Positions 36,680 to 48,617 of a stretch of DNA of 64,000 bases are shown here, in pieces. The notes beneath the pieces are model-generated. The model was not told the origin of the DNA and made no database searches. It saw only the letters and a list, made by a program, of their open reading frames with translations. The stretch's first letter is position 1, and every line of letters begins with the position of its first letter. This stretch comes from Pararge aegeria. Its lineage: Eukaryota > Arthropoda > Insecta > Lepidoptera > Nymphalidae. The translations under genes were made by a program, and so were the position numbers. The stretch spans positions 20,416,001 through 20,480,000 of the forward strand of contig NC_053185.1 in the NCBI RefSeq assembly GCF_905163445.1. Direction: 5' to 3'.

Positions 36680-38109
36680 AGATAAAATAATCGGTTAAAA
36701 TAAACTGGTGGTGCTTTGCCGTGGAATCTGTATTCGGAGTTGACGCGGTACTTGACTTATCAGCTATCACATGAGCATATGTAATAGACGTCGTACCTAG
36801 TTAATACTGGATAAAATGCTTGACGGTCGACGTGTCGTCGAGTTTTTCATAAATTAATCGATTGCTTTGGTTTAGAATCGTTCAAATCGTACAATCGTTA
36901 TCAAACTGGATTAGGGTACGACTTTAGAGATTAGATCCTGTTTACCCAAGTAGTGCGTTAAGCCGTTAGCTGTAGCCAAATCACAAGTAATCATCTGATA
37001 AAAAGTGTTACATAAAAGGAGACTCATGTCTATTCTCATAGAGACAAGGACAATAGGAGACAGGTCCAGCAGTGGAACACTGATTTGGCTGATAATAATG
37101 TATGTTAGCCAGAATAACCAGCGGCGTGCACTTCATACATGCACTAACTGTCTACCCTGAATTTTATGTACTCGAATAGAAGGACGATTTTTTTAATTGG
37201 AGGCCATCTTCCTGCTTTGTGCCTATTCTGGTCAAGAACTCTGATATATTCTATGGTGGAAAAGCTCTACATTATTTTGAAATCATAAGCGGCATCCATA
37301 ACAATTATCCACGTAGAGCAATTCGCACGGGTTGAGTAGTGCCCGCCCGGGGGAGGCCCGACGTTTTTAAGAAAAATCACGAAAAATGGTAATATAATGA
37401 TGATAACAATTACAAAGAGTCAGATCTCGTAACTCTGGGATCATTAGACTATTCGTAGTTTATCTCTCGAGGATTCAGCAAAGTGACATTAAACTAGCAT
37501 GGATAATGGAAATAGAGTCGTTATTTTTTGAAGGGCTCGTCTTAAACCAGAACGCGTTGACTCCTCGCTTCACCTCACGATAATGTAAACTTATATGTAT
37601 GATACTCGTATGTATGTTTTTGTAGTGGCCTACATTAAGGAATTTTTGAATTGGTCTTTTGAATTTGTATACCTTGTAGTACGCGCTTTTACTATTATAC
37701 AGCTCTACTCCAAGTAATTTTAACTACATAGAGTAGTTTCTGTTTAATTCCCTGTGTGCTAGTTTCGGAGCAATTCGTGTGCTCGAATACTCGAATGGAT
37801 AAAAGCGTTTCTGCTCTAATTAACCGTAGTAAACTAATTTGTTCAAGTCTAGATTAGTCACTACGGCATGTCATCGGTTTAGTAAGTCTTGCCAGTGCTT
37901 TGTCATCGAGCTATAGGAATTGGAAAGTGAGAGTGGGCAGCAATCAGCACGTAGCGGATGACCCACTCCACTGCACTGTTCATGAGTCCACTCCACATGT
38001 TTACAAAGATAAACTGACAAAAGGTGAAAACGTTGTTATCCAGTTCACATTACACGAGTCATTGAGTCCAGTAACTCCACAAAAAATGTAGAACTAGATA
38101 TATATTATC

Positions 38110-38212
38110 ATCGACTTCATCACTGCCATCATGTGCTGTTGTATATGTATCTCAGTAAATTTTCTCTGTGGTTTACAATAAAAGTGTATTCTTAATTCAT
38201 TCATGCCATCAT
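38110..38212 (+). mobile_element. LINE 3' end (family C)
   Basis: TTGTATATGTATCTCAG, GGTTTACAATAAAAGTGTAT and a TTCATTCATGCC end. Confidence 0.45.
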
Positions 38213-38518
38213 TGCTAGGCGTTTGAGTTATTTAGCCTGCACGATTATAGCAGCTTATCAGCTCCATTCAGCATATTATATCGCACGATGCTAATTTTAC
38301 ATGGTAAGAATGAGTTACAAATTCTGTAGTATTACCTGTAGTAGAGCTTTAGAAGTGTGAAGAAAATTTCGAAAATTGACATGACAAAAAAAATTAAATG
38401 AAAATTAAAATTTGAGTCCAATGTATGCATAAATCTATTATTATTAAACCTTTAAGTGAACTGTTTTGCTCATTGTATTAATTATAGTGTATTCGAATAA
38501 TAGCGCTGTTAACATTAA

Positions 38519-38638
38519 TTCAGCAGTATTACGGCGTTGGAAATACGAGTAAGTCATTCTGAAATTGCAACGGAACTAGGACAATGTGAACCAGCCATTA
38601 CAAAATTGAATAAACAAAATGTAAACGTAAACGTTTAA
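38519..38638 (+). pseudogene. Possible Tc1/mariner-like transposase helix-turn-helix relic
   Basis: A 39-codon open stretch reads ITALEIRVSHSEIATELGQC then EPAITKL, resembling the N-terminal helix-turn-helix of Tc1/mariner transposases (L..G.S..EIA..LG.S...V...). Nothing else of the transposase is recognisable. It could be chance. Confidence 0.3.
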
Positions 38639-38976
38639 GAAAGTTTCAAGCGGAGTGACTAAACGTTATTTGGTATTTACGGCTGTTTGGAGATTTACGC
38701 TGATTAATTTAATGCTGTGAAAGAAATATTAACCACGGAATTTCTTGCGATATTTGCCTTCACTGCGAAAACTGTGTGTTACTGTGTGATATTCTAAATT
38801 TGAAGTCTATTTATGTTTAACAGCCTAAAATTCTTTTCGCATACCGTAGGTGTGTTGATTTTTCAATATTTGTTATTACAGATAAAATAAAGATTGTCAT
38901 CGCGACAATTGTTATTGATTTTAATTTTTTATTTGGTTGTCACTGTAATCATCTTTATTAAACCACGCATACATAT

Positions 38977-39090
38977 AGCGCTTATGGCCAAGTGGTTAGG
39001 GCATCGGCCTCTAGTTTTATCCCCGAGTTTGACGTTGATCCCCGGTGCCTCTAACTTTTCGGAGTTATGTGCGTTTTTGATATAAGCAAC
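38977..39090 (+). mobile_element. SINE head with tRNA-like promoter (family 1 related)
   Basis: AGCGCTTATGGCCAAGTGG with A-box-like and degenerate B-box-like blocks, then GCCTCTAACTTTTCGGAG, where the element stops. Confidence 0.55.
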
Positions 39091-39211
39091 TGGCTGCGCC
39101 CTGCGGTGTTACCTGCGATCAAAAAATAATGATTTCCAGGACTGAAAGTAGCAACTATCTCTATGCTAAAAATCAAAACGATTGGTTACTCAGTTAGGGA
39201 GTGAAGGTATG

Positions 39212-39258
39212 ACAAACCAACAAACAAACTTAGTTAGTATGTTTGTTCGTTGGTTTGT
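39212..39258. repeat. Hairpin, 18-bp arms with one mismatch
   Basis: ACAAACCAACAAACAAAC pairs with GTTTGTTCGTTGGTTTGT across an 11-base loop. Confidence 0.75.
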
Positions 39259-41220
39259 AATACATTTATACTTTTGCATTTATACTAAAACTTAGGACTA
39301 AAATATTACTAAATATTGTCTGGGCACAATCGTCTCTCACAGCGCCCCTTCTATAGGGCTCAGCTAGTTCATAAAGTTCTATTTCTGTTGATATCAAGTT
39401 TCAGTTGTAATAACTGGGGTCAACTGCATAGCTTAATCTTCGATGCTCGGAGGAAAGATAAAGCCAAATTTCCAACTAAAAAGTCTTTTATCCATTTGGT
39501 TGCCGACCTACTCCGATCATGATCACACTTCTAGTTGCCATCAACAAAAAAAAAAAAACAAGGTAATACAATCTAGTATTTACACAAACTTTAAAAAGTT
39601 GAAGTGTTTTTACAATATTCATAACTGTTAATGCTTAATTGTGGAACTACAATTTCAATTTAAACATTATATTTCATAGTTCGTTTGTTGAACACGGTTT
39701 AATACATTTTAAAAGACGTTGAACGCACAGCTGGTAAGGAATACAAAAAAACAGTCTACTATGAACAAAGAACTTAGCGAGGCCTGTTACTACAATCATT
39801 AAAATAACTATGTCGGTACAATGGAGCTGAAAGCAATCTTTTGTAATCGGCCCGTTGTTAGACTGTCAGTTAGACTTATCTTTTCAGAATAACAAAATAC
39901 CAGTTTATAATACTGTAGGCACTTGGTTTTTAAACGGTTAAATAAATAATTAAATGATCAGATAAGTAATAGTAATTGTAAGGGATATTTAAAAGCGAAA
40001 TCCAAACAGAAGTAGGAAGAGTTTCACAGTTCTTCTTCTGTCATAGGGGATTTTAGAGCAGGGGCCCATAACGACCATAGAGATAACTGAGGTGAAATTA
40101 CTGTGCGGCGTCCGCACAATCCTTATTCTTCTGAACTTAAAGCACGTAGTAAGTCCTAATTCAAAAATGTCTTATAACTCTTTTCACTATAATATGAAGA
40201 TACTAACAGAATATCTATCAAATTGTTATATCTCTTGCTTTGCTAACTTGGGAGATTACAACTACTTAAATAAAGTCGAACTGATAGCATCCTTCTTTTG
40301 TTTTTGTCGATGAGATGGTTAACTGTAAGTAGCGACTTCTGATCAAAATCTTTAATGTTTTCCATGAGATAGCTACAGAGCAATCGTGGCTATAACGAGT
40401 GGAATACGATAAAGCCAAAAGCTCTGAAAGCTCTGGATTTAGGGCTTTATTACACTTGGCGCGTGATGGTAAATCCTTGAATCAGACATAAATTTCAATG
40501 TAATTGAACCGAATATCTATTGACGTATAACTGTTTACGTCTATATACTTTTTGACTGGTGAATCTATTTTTAATTAGAAGGGGATTTTATTTGTGTGAA
40601 TTGTAAATATTTAGGATTGATTATCGATAGTAAATTTGACGGGACACTCATACCGACTATGTATGTTACAAATTAAGGTGAATTCACAGTAAAATGCAGC
40701 ATTCAAAGTTTATAATAAATAAGAGTATTATGTTCTATGCTCTAGCTGATGAATTTATATCGTGTGGTTTGGGTGTGTACATACATACGATTGTGCTGTA
40801 CATTTAAATACGATTACAGATATGCAAACTAAGATTACTAAAACTGCTGGTGTGCAAACATATCAAAAATACATTAAAAAAAGATTATGATAAAGTTTAT
40901 AAGTTATGATAAACTATGTAAAATACTACCGGTGGAATCTAAGGCAAAAATTAATATTTTATCAGAACAGTTTAACGATGATAGATAGAAAAAGAAAAAG
41001 TGTGTATGTACCCAGCCGGATCAGCAGCTAACAAACCTAAACTACTAGTTCCTACGGTACATTATTAGTTCGGAAAGCGTAAAAGACGGTGGCCTCATAA
41101 GCGATACCACCTACTCAATGGTATTCGAAACAAAATCACCTGAAAGCTACCTTACGAAAACATTACGTGTCCGTAGTTTTCCGGTATCTGGAGTAGGACT
41201 ATCTTAAGATAATACAAAGC

Positions 41221-41256
41221 ATATATGTATGTATATATACCTATACATACATATAT
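41221..41256. repeat. AT-rich palindrome, 15-bp arms
   Basis: ATATATGTATGTATA and its reverse complement with a 6-base spacer. Low complexity, so less notable than the others. Confidence 0.75.
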
Positions 41257-41812
41257 TAATAGTAATATAATAAAATAATTATAAAATTAAGTTGTGTACA
41301 TAGTGTTTCAAAGTCAACAAGAGCTACTGGCGACAAAATGTATATACAAATCTGGAAATAAATAAATGAAATAACAATAAATTTCTCATTCTGATGATCT
41401 TATTATCAATCCCACTGCTGAAAATAATTTGAAGCTTGAGCTTTCTACGCTGCAATAATAAAATAATAATATTACGAATTTTATTGATTGATTAAAATAG
41501 GCTGAACGAAAAGACTCTTTATGGTGTATTTTTCAAAACTAGACATAATACTATTTTTGTAAGCTTAATAGCCAAGGCCTAGAGAAATTGGGAGGCAAAT
41601 AACAGACTAAAGAGTGAATGACTCTACAATTCACATACCTCCCGGAGCTCGTACCTCTAATCACTTGTATTGGCGTCGCGAATGAATCCGATCTATTTTA
41701 ATGAAACTCGATTGAACGCAATCGTAATCGTCTGATTGATCATAATTGCTTACCCACATCGCCCCATACAATCCACGGGCCAAAGAAAAAAATATAATAC
41801 GTATTTTGTGAA

Positions 41813-42056
41813 ATACCTCGTTGGTCTAGTAGTTGAAATTGAAAATTAAGAATCTTTTTCGGGATATCAATGTCCCAACGCTACGCGCAGTTCTCTGCTC
41901 TAGAAAGCATTTTAAAGCATACGATAACTATCCCATTTCCGAGCTAGTATTGAACATTCCTAGAGGTAACAATAGATATGTATTATTTATTGGCCCCACC
42001 GGGAAATCGAACCCGGTGCCTTAGTATATATTATGTTAACTGTTAGGCTACTGTTA
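41813..42056. mobile_element. tRNA-like SINE pieces
   Basis: CCTCGTTGGTCTAGTAGTTG on plus at 41816, and a reversed B box (ATCGAACCCGGTGCC on plus) near 42005. Degraded. Confidence 0.45.
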
Positions 42057-43689
42057 TATGTTGTAATGCATCGACATGAATGACAATATGGCCCATTGAT
42101 TTCAATCAAAACAAACGCTAACCCGTCGGTGTACGGTTGTTCCAGTGACCTGTGTTCAGTGCGAGGCCGCGTCGCTCAATAAACTCCAATAATTCACGAC
42201 AGCTGACGCCCGAGACCTTGTTCCCAGAGTTCAAGTCCGTGTGGCGCAACCTCTGACCCCACTCGTAGACCCGGTTTGATCCAACTTGTTGAAAAAATAT
42301 CGATAAACCTCGCTTCAATATTTGTATGCGATATACCGAAACATTGAAACACTTAGTAATATAAATAAAAAAAAAAGACTTCTATTCACAATTTGTGTAC
42401 TTATTTGACCTTAAATACATTAAATATATCTATACTAATATAATAAAGAGGATTTTTTGACAATAACCTTAACAAAACAGTTATTTTTAGAAATAAACTT
42501 AATTGAAAAAATGTTCCAAGAATACACAACTTAAAATATGCTTTAAAAACAACAACCAAACGCGGACGAAATCTAAAAATTTAATTTTTTTTTTCTTAAT
42601 TCTTTTTCTTCAATTTTTAATTTTTTCTTATTAAATATTTTTTGTTGATAAATCCAATTCGATATCGAGAGATGCCGAGAAAAATTCGGTGCGATATCAT
42701 ATCGATACTTTCTGGCACTTCCGACCTCCCTAATCACTCGGACTTTACAAATCAATCAACTCAACGCATCGAAATCTATAAATAACTTTTTGATTTTATT
42801 TAATGTAATGAAAGAAGCAGTAACTAATTTAACAACATATGGCTCAACGATTATGGGGTCGTGGGTTCAAATTGTTGGAATTATTCTCATAATCACTCAT
42901 AATATGTATACATTTTCCAGATGAGGCAACAACATGATATCCTTAATTAAAATAACTCTATAACTAAGATTGATGTTGCAGGTTTTGACGTGACAACGTC
43001 TTATAAATTGGTTTGCCGGGTGACACTTCAAGAAACTGCGTTACGCTCCGCTCACGTTATGCGCTCACAATGAGAGCGAGTGAGAGGCACGCGTCCCTTC
43101 CACTCGGGCATGGTTAGCCCGCCTAAGAGCGAGAGAGACAGACATAAAAAGTGAAAGGCACGCGTCCCTTTGTAGTAAACGCTGATTCATTGTACGCAAA
43201 TGTATTGCAAGTTATTGTATGTATATTTGTATATAAATACGTATGTATGTGTAAAGGTAAAAATAAAATTTTGTTAATATGAAATTCAGTGCGAGATTCT
43301 TTGTATAAATTAATGTTTTAAATATAATTCTTTGTATAAATAAATGTTTTAAATTGTTACTATTATTTCATCCTTCTTCCTACTATACGAATGAATATTC
43401 ACATTAAAATTATTTTACCACTCAAAGTCGTTGTCACGTAAAACTTTTGCCCGTATACCGACTTTACAGGCAACCAATTTTTTACGCAATATCAATTCGT
43501 GGATTAAGTTTAGTTTAGTTTCAATGATACCAATATATTTTAGATTTATAGATAAAATTATTTGTTAACTTCAGGCGTTTCTTTTTATAATACATTGAAC
43601 ATTTGCATACAGTCAAAGTTGCTATAATCCGTGAAAGTATAAAACAATAAATGCAATTCACTTAGAAATAGTGCATTGTAATGCCAACA

Positions 43690-43790
43690 TGTCCTGAGGA
43701 TGCACTGGTGTCGGAGCGAAACGTGCGCAAAAAGTTAATTTTGGAAGATCTATGTGATGTATTGCATAAAGATTGAAGAAATGAATAAGT
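43690..43790 (+). mobile_element. Unclassified repeat R, partial copy next to the UGT 3' end
   Basis: CCTGAGGATGCACTGGTGTC then GGAGCGAAACGTGCG and AAAGATTGAAGAA match 26729-26825. It lies directly beyond the UGT poly(A) signal. Confidence 0.55.
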
Positions 43791-43796
43791 ATACTA

Positions 43797-43802
43797 TTTA
43801 TT
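43797..43802 (-). terminator. UGT poly(A) signal AATAAA
   Basis: AATAAA on the minus strand begins 9 bases after the UGT stop codon. It sits at the edge of an unclassified repeat (43690-43790), so the 3' UTR would be very short and may be partly repeat-derived. Confidence 0.6.
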
Positions 43803-43810
43803 ACATTACG

Positions 43811-44075
43811 CTAATCTTCTTTCTCATGATCTTCACGACTAGTATGCACTTTAACAACCTTGGCAACCTTTGTAAGAAACCAGAAGATCATAAGTATCAA
43901 CGACATTATGTCCACGTTATATCTCTCTATGATAGGAGTCTCGGGGATAGACGAGCGGAGATGGGCGGCGCCATTGGTTCTGATCACTGCTTCAACTAAA
44001 TATATAAACTCCGTTTGTTGTGGCGCCAAACGATGGTGAAATATGGAACTAAGCTGCTTGGCATTGATTTGGTAA
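43811..44075 (-). CDS. UGT: UGT exon 8: C-terminal helices, membrane anchor and stop
   Basis: Completes S410 and codes 411-497, then TAG at 43813-43811. It includes VIRTNGAAHLR (the usual Y.I.H.GA.HLR region). The hydrophobic segment from about V464 to L477 is followed by scattered Lys and a tail ending HEKED, with a single Lys at -3 rather than a dilysine ER signal. Confidence 0.92.
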
Positions 44076-47000
44076 CTGTAAAAATTTAATAATGACAACC
44101 ATCAATTTAAGATTTTGGTTTATTCGATAAATGATTAAACAAATTCCTTAAGATCTGAACCCAACTCAAGTTTACCAATTTGACAGTATTTTCACTATAG
44201 GTTTCGAACTACAAAAACTATGGCAGTTTCATAGAAACTACAACTAGACTAATTCCTAATTCCTAACAACTTAAGGCAATTCAGTTAATCAGATTAAATT
44301 GCGTGGCGCTCTCGTGAGCAGATATCGGATACGCCAGGACAATAGTACGGACAGTAGTACTAAGAAACAGTAGAAGTAAAACTTCTACTCCAATTTCACG
44401 TCTGCTATTATTTAAAAAAAAAAATTACCTACCTGTTATTGTTCAAAACTGCTTCGACAGACTTCTTAACTTCCGATATTAAGTCTTTGTTGATCATTTT
44501 AACACCACAACCTCTTTTGACCACTATATTCACATTATCTGCTTGATCTTTCAGCAATGGAAGCGTTATCATAGGAACCCCAAAATGTGTTGCATCTAAT
44601 ATTGAATTCATGTCCCCGTGGTTGATGAAAGCAATGGTGTTGACGTGACCTGTAATTAAAATGCTATGTCATCTATTGTAACAAAAGTAAATCAAAAGTG
44701 AATGGATGATAAACAACTATCACAAAATATAAACAATAAAAGATTTTTGTAGTTGAGACGCTTCGTAAGGAGTTTTAACTTTACAGTTTAGAAATTTCAA
44801 GCAATATAATACTTTAATTAATTAGCACTGAAATTAAAATCATGAACTAAAGAATTTTATTCTTTGTGATTCATATTTCAAACACATAGTTGTTTTCTAT
44901 TTATAATACAATAAAAAACCGCAAGTATTAGTTTAGTAGCGAAAGAAGGAGTACTTTGCATGTAGTGAACAATTTGAAAGTTCTGCTCCCTGAGCAGTCT
45001 TAAGCCCTACGAGATGCGAAAAAATACAGCTTTATTGGTAATCACAAGAAAGAAAAGACTAAAAGAAATTGGTAGTATTTATTTGAAACAACAATCACTA
45101 GTACGGAAAAGCTCATAGCTATATATAGACAGAGAGATAGAAAGCCAAAAAATTACCAAATTACTTAATATGCTGTGTTGCGGAGGATTCTTTAAAGTAT
45201 AGACGTTATGAGGCAAGTTCACCAAGATGTCACCGTACTTCCAAATCACAGTTTGTTCCAGATCACTAAATACTTCTTTAAGCTCACGTGTTATTTGATC
45301 CTGAATGTCCATGCTTATTAAGTTTGATTCCATGTTCACATAGATTACACCACCTGCTGAGCTGTCTAATACCTTTTTTAGATCCTGTAGAAGAAACAAC
45401 AAAAAGTATTTTAGTTTTTGAATGTAAATTATGTTTCTTTTTTTTTTAATTGGAAACTTTTTTCGAATTGGATAGGTAATTAGTGAGACATAGTAAAAAA
45501 ATGTAATTCTATAGGGATTCGTTTAAATCAATAAACGAGGTGCATGTTCAAAACACATATTAAGACTATTTTCTTAATTATAATCGGATCCCTTCCGGAT
45601 TCCGGATGATACTTGTTCGTAATCAGTATCACAAGGAGAGACAGCGGAGTAACCAGGGCATAGAGAGAAAGTAGCTGGGCAAGTTCGGTAACCAATCTTA
45701 TTTATTATGACTCTGGTAAACATAATATTGGCATTGATTATATTGATTAATGTCAAAGTGTAGCAAGCACCATGTCCCAGATTTATGAAAATTATTTCTC
45801 GTTAGTTCATAAACAAACTAAACAGGAGTTTTTACACTTTGGGTTGGACAAGTTGATTTTTTTTTATTGTGTAAACTAATAGAGTAGTAGATCAAAATTT
45901 GTTGGAATATGTTCCTAATATTGTATTCTCTATTCATTTCGAAAGAAATTTGAAAGGAACTGAAAAATCCAGGCGATAAGTCTAGAAAATGCGAAAATTC
46001 AAATTACTATACAAAGAAGGATAACAAGGAATGACCCTTCTTCGTATTCGTGTCTGGACGATTTTAACAACTTTATGCTATGGATATGGCACGGGTATGA
46101 CACAATGGGTATTAGTTTATAACTGTCTTATGTCATACTAGAAATTGACTGAAACACAATATAAATTTACATGATGATAAGCGAAATTATAACCTTAGGT
46201 AGTGGTGACACGTCTTCAGCAATATGATGTCCTCCAATAAATTTAACATTGCCTGGTAAAGGTACCACTGCTCCAAGCAGCGGATGAGAGTTAAGGAGTA
46301 GTAAGGAACCATTGGCCGCCGCAAACTCATAAGTAGGCAAAAATCTGAAGCGTGTTTTAAAGGCACTTCCATAATAGTCCTCGTAAGCTGGTATTTCTAT
46401 TTTACTTATGTGAAGGCTAAAATTAAAAACAAATAGCACAATTATTGACAATAAATCATTTTAATGAAGTTCAGGGGTTATGTAAACTAAGGTTTACAGT
46501 TTGATATTTATAAAACTTAGAAGTGAAATATTTCTTATTTTGGAGGCCCTACTTGTGAATTCCTTTGGATGTAAAATAAAAACTATTTAGGCGTTAAAGC
46601 AAGCTCTCAATAAAATCATAAAAAATCTGTACTCACTAATTCCAAACAGAAAAGTAGATCTGGAACCACATGTGATGAATCCTGTGCGCTAGCGAGTTTG
46701 AAGGATCATCAAGTTTAGGAGTATGGCCTACAAGACTCAGGCTTTGCGAAGAGATGCCAGTAGGAGCATACCAGATCAAAGGACATTCGAATAGCGCAGC
46801 CAAACTAAAAAGTAACAACGGAACCATTTAACAAAAAATAAAACCTTTGGGAGGGATTGTGGTGTAATTGAAAAATATTTGCACTGTGTTAATGGATGTC
46901 TGAACAACAAGCGAAAAATTTCCTAAAGTTAAACCTGATTTGACGTTCGTTTTCAACAAAGAAGAAGATATACAGACACATTATTAAAAGTTGTCTATAT

Positions 47001-48617
47001 CTTGACAGAAAAAAGCATTATTATATCAATTACATTAAAAATGGATACAAAAAATTTTGAATCTGAATTTGAGAAATTGTCAAGATATTATTCAAATAGA
47101 GTTAACATTTTGGATACACGCCAAGTGAAATGTTTACAAGCTATTTTATTATCAAACATTTAATTATTTGGAAGATTTAAATAAAGTGAGTTTCGAAGAA
47201 CTTTAGAAAACATGGATTAACTTTATTTCGTCACCTTCCGCGGCCTTTACTTACGGAGCGAATAAGCCTGTATAAAACCATTCAACCAACACAGCATCAA
47301 ATTCTATAGAGCTATTCACCATTAACTCCCGCATACTTGAATGTCTGAGGACTTGTTGGGCGAAGCTCGTGCCCATAAGTGTTAGGTAACGTGGAGAATA
47401 TATGTCTTCTGGTAAATCTGATTCTTTTTCATCTGGAAATATACAAAGCAATAATCATTTAAAAGATTTCTGGTCACCAAAGATAGAAAAGTGTAGCAGT
47501 TAATTAAATGTAATTTGTAAGGTATTGTTTGAGGTGCCAAAAATGTCTCGGCCTCATTATACCCTACCCCCGCACTCTAAACCATTACGTACAATAAGTA
47601 CAAAAGTCTATTTTTTCTTCCTTTTATATAATGTAAACAATCTTTGAGTTACTTTTCGTGTAAAGTTTATTATTAAATTAAAACACAACAACACACCTAC
47701 ATAAAGAAAATCTCATTTTAATGTGTTTGAAATCCTTTACACTGAAAAGATTATACTATATAAAACACGTTAGTAAAAAAGGAGTGTAAGAATTATTGGC
47801 AAATAGAACATTATACTCTTTTGACTTGCTATGATTTCTTTGGCCAAAATGGCCAAAAATCATTTGTTAACAAAATTGACTAATGTTACTGTCTTAGCCA
47901 TATTTGTAAACTAATGAAAAATTAGATATGATCACCTTCGATTTGGTCCAAAACTGAACTAACGTCAACGTACTTCAAATTTGGTCTCGTGTCTTTCGGA
48001 TATGGAGACACATACGTCACCTGTAAAAATATTATATAACTGGCTTATGGACGTTTGCAAGAAATAACTTTTACGTGGTTAATGCGGCTAACGGAACCGC
48101 AAGTACATCCGCGATGTATTTACAGTTCCTCAGTTTCGATTTTAATTTTCATAACATACCAGTGAAGCAAAAGTAAACAGGAAAAACTGCGAGTTGGTAG
48201 AACTGTAAACATTCTGTCTGAAAATTGTAATAGGATGTTTTATGAGGTGCAATCCTATTTAATTGAAATTTCGAGTAAATAAACATTCATGTTATAATAT
48301 AAGGGTGGAAACATGATGCAAACAACCGGCACATGTGATCCGGCATCATGTCAGTAGGAAATTATTAAAGCTGAAGATAATAACGATGATGAACTAAGTT
48401 GAACAGTGTCAGAAAATGAATCCGATTGTTAAGTGAGGAAATCGCAAGGTTAATAATTATTGTAACTAGGCAGACGTACCTCGTAATCAGATGCTAATAG
48501 AGTATCCACTACTGAATTAGCTAGTACACTATGACTCCTCTCAGGCACTGAGAACACAACTAAGACGTGGTGACCTTGACACACACTCGCATAATACAGG
48601 AGTACTAATACTAACAT
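43811..48617 (-). CDS. UGT: UDP-glycosyltransferase (UGT), complete eight-exon gene
   Basis: Family role: a membrane-bound enzyme facing the ER lumen that transfers a sugar from a UDP-sugar to small lipophilic molecules (detoxification, pigments, hormones). Exons on the minus strand: 48617-48480, 48020-47936, 47432-47255, 46804-46637, 46416-46194, 45384-45165, 44649-44433, 44075-43811. All introns are GT-AG and phases agree, giving 497 residues and a TAG stop; insect UGTs usually have about 500-530. Visible: signal peptide about 1-15, catalytic His at H29 (ERSHS), GGHH near 250-253, the UGT signature F345 to Q373 ending in LKDQ, and a hydrophobic anchor from about 464 with a short acidic tail. 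Odd: the donor-site motifs read VNMES, NPPQ and HGDMNS where SxGS, WxPQ and HGG are usual, and the anchor is short and broken by K479 and K482. No second UGT copy is seen nearby. The UGT assignment is very secure; catalytic competence is uncertain. Confidence 0.93.
44433..44649 (-). CDS. UGT: UGT exon 7: UGT signature motif
   Basis: Codes 339-409 plus two bases. It carries FINHGDMNSILD, then FGVPMITLPLLKDQADN. H348, G349, P363, P368, D372 and Q373 are conserved; the second Gly of HGG is D350. Acceptor TTAATTACAG, donor ACAG|GTAGGT. Confidence 0.93.
45165..45384 (-). CDS. UGT: UGT exon 6: start of UDP-sugar-binding domain
   Basis: Codes 265-337 plus one base. It begins DLKKVLDSSAGGVIYV. Where most UGTs read S-x-G-S this one reads N281-M-E-S284, and the WxPQ motif is N330-P-P-Q333. 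Acceptor TTCTTCTACAG; donor TTAA|GTAATT, chosen over readthrough because only it puts exon 7 in frame. Confidence 0.9.
46194..46416 (-). CDS. UGT: UGT exon 5: end of N-terminal domain and linker
   Basis: Completes Y190 and codes 191-264, ending VSPLPK. It holds NVKFIGGHH, matching the conserved NV..IGG.H segment just before the donor-binding domain. Acceptor AATTTTAG, donor AAG|GTTATA, phase 0. Confidence 0.9.
46637..46804 (-). CDS. UGT: UGT exon 4
   Basis: Completes P134 and codes 135-189 (LAALFECPLIWYAPTG and onward), plus two bases of Y190. Acceptor TTACTTTTTAG, donor ATTA|GTGAGT. The in-frame ATG at 46827 lies in the intron and is not the gene start. Confidence 0.9.
47255..47432 (-). CDS. 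UGT: UGT exon 3: acceptor-binding domain
   Basis: Codes residues 75-133 plus two bases, ending EWFYTGLFA. Acceptor TTTCCAG, donor CTCC|GTAAGT. This part of the N-terminal domain shapes the aglycone pocket and is expected to be variable. Confidence 0.9.
47936..48020 (-). CDS. UGT: UGT exon 2
   Basis: Codes residues 47-74 plus one base, starting VTYVSPYP (the usual insect UGT VT.VSPFP region). Acceptor TTTTTACAG, donor GAAG|GTGATC, phase 1. Too short to stand out as an open frame on its own; found by extending the gene. Confidence 0.88.
48480..48617 (-). CDS. UGT: UGT exon 1: signal peptide and catalytic His
   Basis: Codes residues 1-46. It starts MLVLVLLYYASVCQG, a signal peptide with likely cleavage after G15. 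H29 in ERSHSVL matches the conserved N-terminal catalytic base. The donor is GAG|GTACGT, phase 0. The ATG is chosen because the upstream frame has no better start and the signal peptide begins directly at it. Confidence 0.9.

Larger units (their letters stand above)
39259..43689. other. Repeat-poor AT-rich stretch, no gene seen
   Basis: Apart from the SINE pieces and palindrome listed, 42995-43170 has CpG-richer, repeat-like sequence (GGCACGCGTCCCTT occurs twice, near 43086 and 43157) that I cannot classify. Confidence 0.4.

Noticed and set aside
46636..46827. In-frame ATG inside the UGT at 46827 as an alternative gene start
   Set aside because: It lies in intron 3, upstream of a good acceptor; the five residues before the splice site break the conserved run and exon 3 joins in frame.
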